NCBI GenBank assembly: GCA_016213595.1
Contig: JACRAA010000016.1
Span: 1-12,791, forward strand
Length of the DNA: 12,791 nt
Reading direction: 5' to 3'
From: Actinomycetota bacterium
GTDB taxonomy: Bacteria > Actinomycetota > Actinomycetes > Propionibacteriales > Propionibacteriaceae
This document shows, in pieces, positions 11,664 through 12,791 of the stretch. How positions within the stretch are numbered: position 1 is the first letter of the stretch; each line of letters opens with the position of its first letter. The translations under genes and the position numbers were made by a program. The notes beneath the pieces are model-generated. The model was not told the DNA's origin and made no database searches. It saw only the letters and a program-made list of their open reading frames with translations.

Positions 11664-11705
11664 GGTCCCGGCGACGCTCCTCGCGGCCCCGATTTGGTCG
11701 GGACC
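11664..11705. repeat. Inverted repeat between the amidohydrolase gene and the rplJ promoter
   Basis: GGTCCCG (11664-11670) is repeated inverted as CGGGACC (11699-11705) with 28 bases between. The right arm overlaps the end of the rplJ -35 candidate. It could end the upstream transcript or act as an operator; the long loop makes strong termination unlikely. Confidence 0.35.
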
Positions 11706-11723
11706 GTGAGCGGCCGGTAGCCT
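11694..11723 (+). promoter_or_regulatory. Candidate rplJ-rplL promoter
   Basis: TTGGTC (11694-11699) and TAGCCT (11718-11723) are 18 bases apart, placing the start near 11730 at the beginning of the L10 leader. The position is what is expected for the main promoter of the L10 operon. Confidence 0.45.
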
Positions 11724-11730
11724 GTCCACG

Positions 11731-11846
11731 CCGAAGACCGCTGGTCGACGAGTCCTCTCGTCCGAAGTGTCCCACCTGGGACTGCCCGCGCAGGTGAACG
11801 TACTCGCCATGCAAGTGGCCGAGCCCCGTGCACCTGGGTGCCGGGG
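11731..11846 (+). promoter_or_regulatory. L10 ribosomal protein leader
   Basis: The about 115-nt leader has landmarks of the bacterial L10 leader: CCGAAGACCGCTGGTCG near its start, TCCGAAG near 11761 and CCCGCGCAGGTGA near 11788. It ends in a GC-rich hairpin with a U-tract. In known systems L10, with its L7/L12 stalk proteins, binds the leader and represses the operon. It is recognised from memory of the family; an Rfam search for L10_leader would decide. Confidence 0.65.
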
Positions 11847-11856
11847 TTCTTTCTTT
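11824..11856 (+). terminator. U-tracted attenuator upstream of rplJ
   Basis: CCCCG plus GCACC (11824-11828, 11830-11834, one bulged T) pairs with GGTGC plus CGGGG (11837-11846); the innermost pairs must open for the loop. TTCTTTCTTT follows directly. This is the only classic intrinsic terminator in the window, and it lies 46 bases before rplJ, so it probably works as an attenuator with the L10 leader. Confidence 0.75.
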
Positions 11857-11902
11857 CCCGGAGTGATCCTCGGCGATCTCTTCAGTAGTGGAAGGAGACC
11901 TC

Positions 11903-12550
11903 ATGGCGAGGCCGGACAAGGCTGCCACGGTCGCGGATCTCAAGGACCAGTTCACTGGCTCCGCCGCGGTTGTGCTGACCGAGTACCGCGGGCTCAAGGT
12001 CAAGGACCTCAAGGAGCTCAGGCGGTCGCTCGGCGCGGACGCCACCTACGCCGTAGCGAAGAACACTCTGACCACGATCGCTGCTCGTGAAGCGGGCATC
12101 GATGGGCTCGACAGCACGCTGGCCGGGCCCACGGCGATCGCGTTCATCAACGGAGACGTCGCACATGTTGCGAAGGGGCTCCGTGACTTCGCGAAGGCTC
12201 ATCCCGCACTGGTCATCAAGGGCGGTGTCATGGACGGCCACGTCCTCGACGCCGATGCCGTGAAGAAGCTCGCCGACCTCGAGTCGCGCGAGGTGCTGCT
12301 GGCCAAGATGGCCGGAGCGCTTCAGGCCAACCTGTCCCGGGCCGTGTACCTCATCGCCGCTCCCCTCAACCAGGCCGCCCGTGCGTTGGGCGCCCTGGAA
12401 AGGGCCGCGACGGAGGACCCGTCCCTCATCGGTGGAGCCGGCTCGGCTCCCGCCGTCGACCAGACGCAGGACAACGTCGACTCCGAGTCGGCAACCCAGG
12501 CAGCTGATGCTGCGGACACCACCGACGCGGCTAGCGCTGCAACCGAGTAA
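11903..12550 (+). CDS. rplJ: 50S ribosomal protein L10
   Basis: This 215-residue protein anchors the L7/L12 dimers to 23S rRNA. The N-terminal core shows AAVVLTEYRGLKVKDLKELR, YAVAKNTLTTIAAREAG and KGGVMDGHVLDADAV. Helix alpha-8, which binds L12, corresponds to the stretch around LLAKMAGALQANLSRAVYLI. The last 40 residues or so are an acidic alanine-rich tail (ATQAADAADTTDAASAATE) beyond the usual 172-residue core. AAGGAGA lies 5 bases before ATG 11903; a longer frame upstream to 11888 would overlap this site. rplL follows after 14 bases. The leader and attenuator imply autogenous control. Confidence 0.96.
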   Translation: MARPDKAATVADLKDQFTGSAAVVLTEYRGLKVKDLKELRRSLGADATYAVAKNTLTTIAAREAGIDGLDSTLAGPTAIAFINGDVAHVAKGLRDFAKAHPALVIKGGVMDGHVLDADAVKKLADLESREVLLAKMAGALQANLSRAVYLIAAPLNQAARALGALERAATEDPSLIGGAGSAPAVDQTQDNVDSESATQAADAADTTDAASAATE

Positions 12551-12564
12551 GGAAGGAAGCCACC

Positions 12565-12791
12565 ATGGCCAAGCTCAGCAATGACGAGCTCCTCGACGCG
12601 TTCAAGGAGATGACGCTGATCGAGCTCAGCGAGTTCGTGAAGCAGTTCGAGACGACGTTCGGCGTCACCGCCGCCGCCCCGATGGCGTTTGCCGCCATGC
12701 CGGGTGCCGGTGCGGCCGCGGCCGCGGTGGAGGAGAAGACTGAGTTCGACGTCATTCTCGCATCTGCCGGCGCCGAGAAGATCAAGGTCAT
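12565..12791 (+). CDS. rplL: 50S ribosomal protein L7/L12, 3' part outside window
   Basis: The first 75 residues are visible. MAKLSNDELLDAFKEMTLIE and LSEFVKQFETTFGV form the dimerising N-terminal domain that attaches to L10. The alanine-rich hinge follows (AAAPMAFAAMPGAGAAAAA), then the start of the factor-binding C-terminal domain (EEKTEFDVILASAGAEKIKV). GGAAGGAAG precedes the ATG closely. It is the second gene of the rplJ-rplL operon. Confidence 0.97.
   Translation, partial: MAKLSNDELLDAFKEMTLIELSEFVKQFETTFGVTAAAPMAFAAMPGAGAAAAAVEEKTEFDVILASAGAEKIKV

Overview
This is a high-GC chromosomal segment from an actinomycete (Actinomycetota). The gene order rpmG, paired MaoC dehydratases, murB, trpT, secE, nusG, rplK, rplA, then rplJ-rplL matches the conserved ribosomal/translocon neighbourhood of that phylum; Mycobacterium carries rpmG2-hadA-hadB-hadC-trpT-secE-nusG-rplK-rplA. 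The long acidic N-terminal extensions of SecE and NusG and the lack of mycolate-specific genes make a Micrococcales-like organism plausible, but this is inference. No insertion sequence, prophage, CRISPR array or origin is visible, and no stretch above 300 bases lacks a gene.

Layout. 1-1505, minus strand: the DeoD purine nucleoside phosphorylase gene, followed by a ribokinase gene cut off by the window edge; together they suit nucleoside/ribose salvage. 1658-2294, plus strand: tRNA-Tyr(GTA), then tRNA-Thr(GGT), tRNA-Met(CAT) and rpmG (zinc-ribbon L33). A hairpin terminator at 2312-2339 separates rpmG from a convergent gene (2381-3874, minus) for a single-pass membrane protein with an acidic cytoplasmic region and a TcaA/TcpC-like extracytoplasmic part. 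3996-5946, plus: a tightly overlapped HadA-like/HadB-like/MurB operon in which the first gene carries an in-frame TAG at codon 12. 6042-8951, plus: tRNA-Trp, secE, nusG, rplK, rplA. 9085-11658, plus: a PadR regulator, a HAAS-type membrane protein and an amidohydrolase of the MTA/SAH deaminase type lie between the two ribosomal protein operons. 11718-12791, plus: an L10 leader with a U-tracted attenuator, then rplJ and the 5' part of rplL.

How the genes work together. Most of the window is core machinery: ribosomal proteins L33, L11, L1, L10 and L7/L12, transcription elongation (NusG), secretion (SecE), cell wall precursor synthesis (MurB) and four tRNAs. L1 and L10 appear to be controlled by RNA structures in front of their genes. 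The accessory content is small: a PadR-HAAS regulatory pair, a metal-dependent deaminase-like enzyme and one envelope protein of unknown role. The most notable observations are the amber codon in the HadA-like gene, a 23S-like L1-binding fold between rplK and rplA, three 17-residue acidic repeats in NusG, and several compact promoter/operator-like arrangements. I did not find a convincing previously undescribed multi-gene system.
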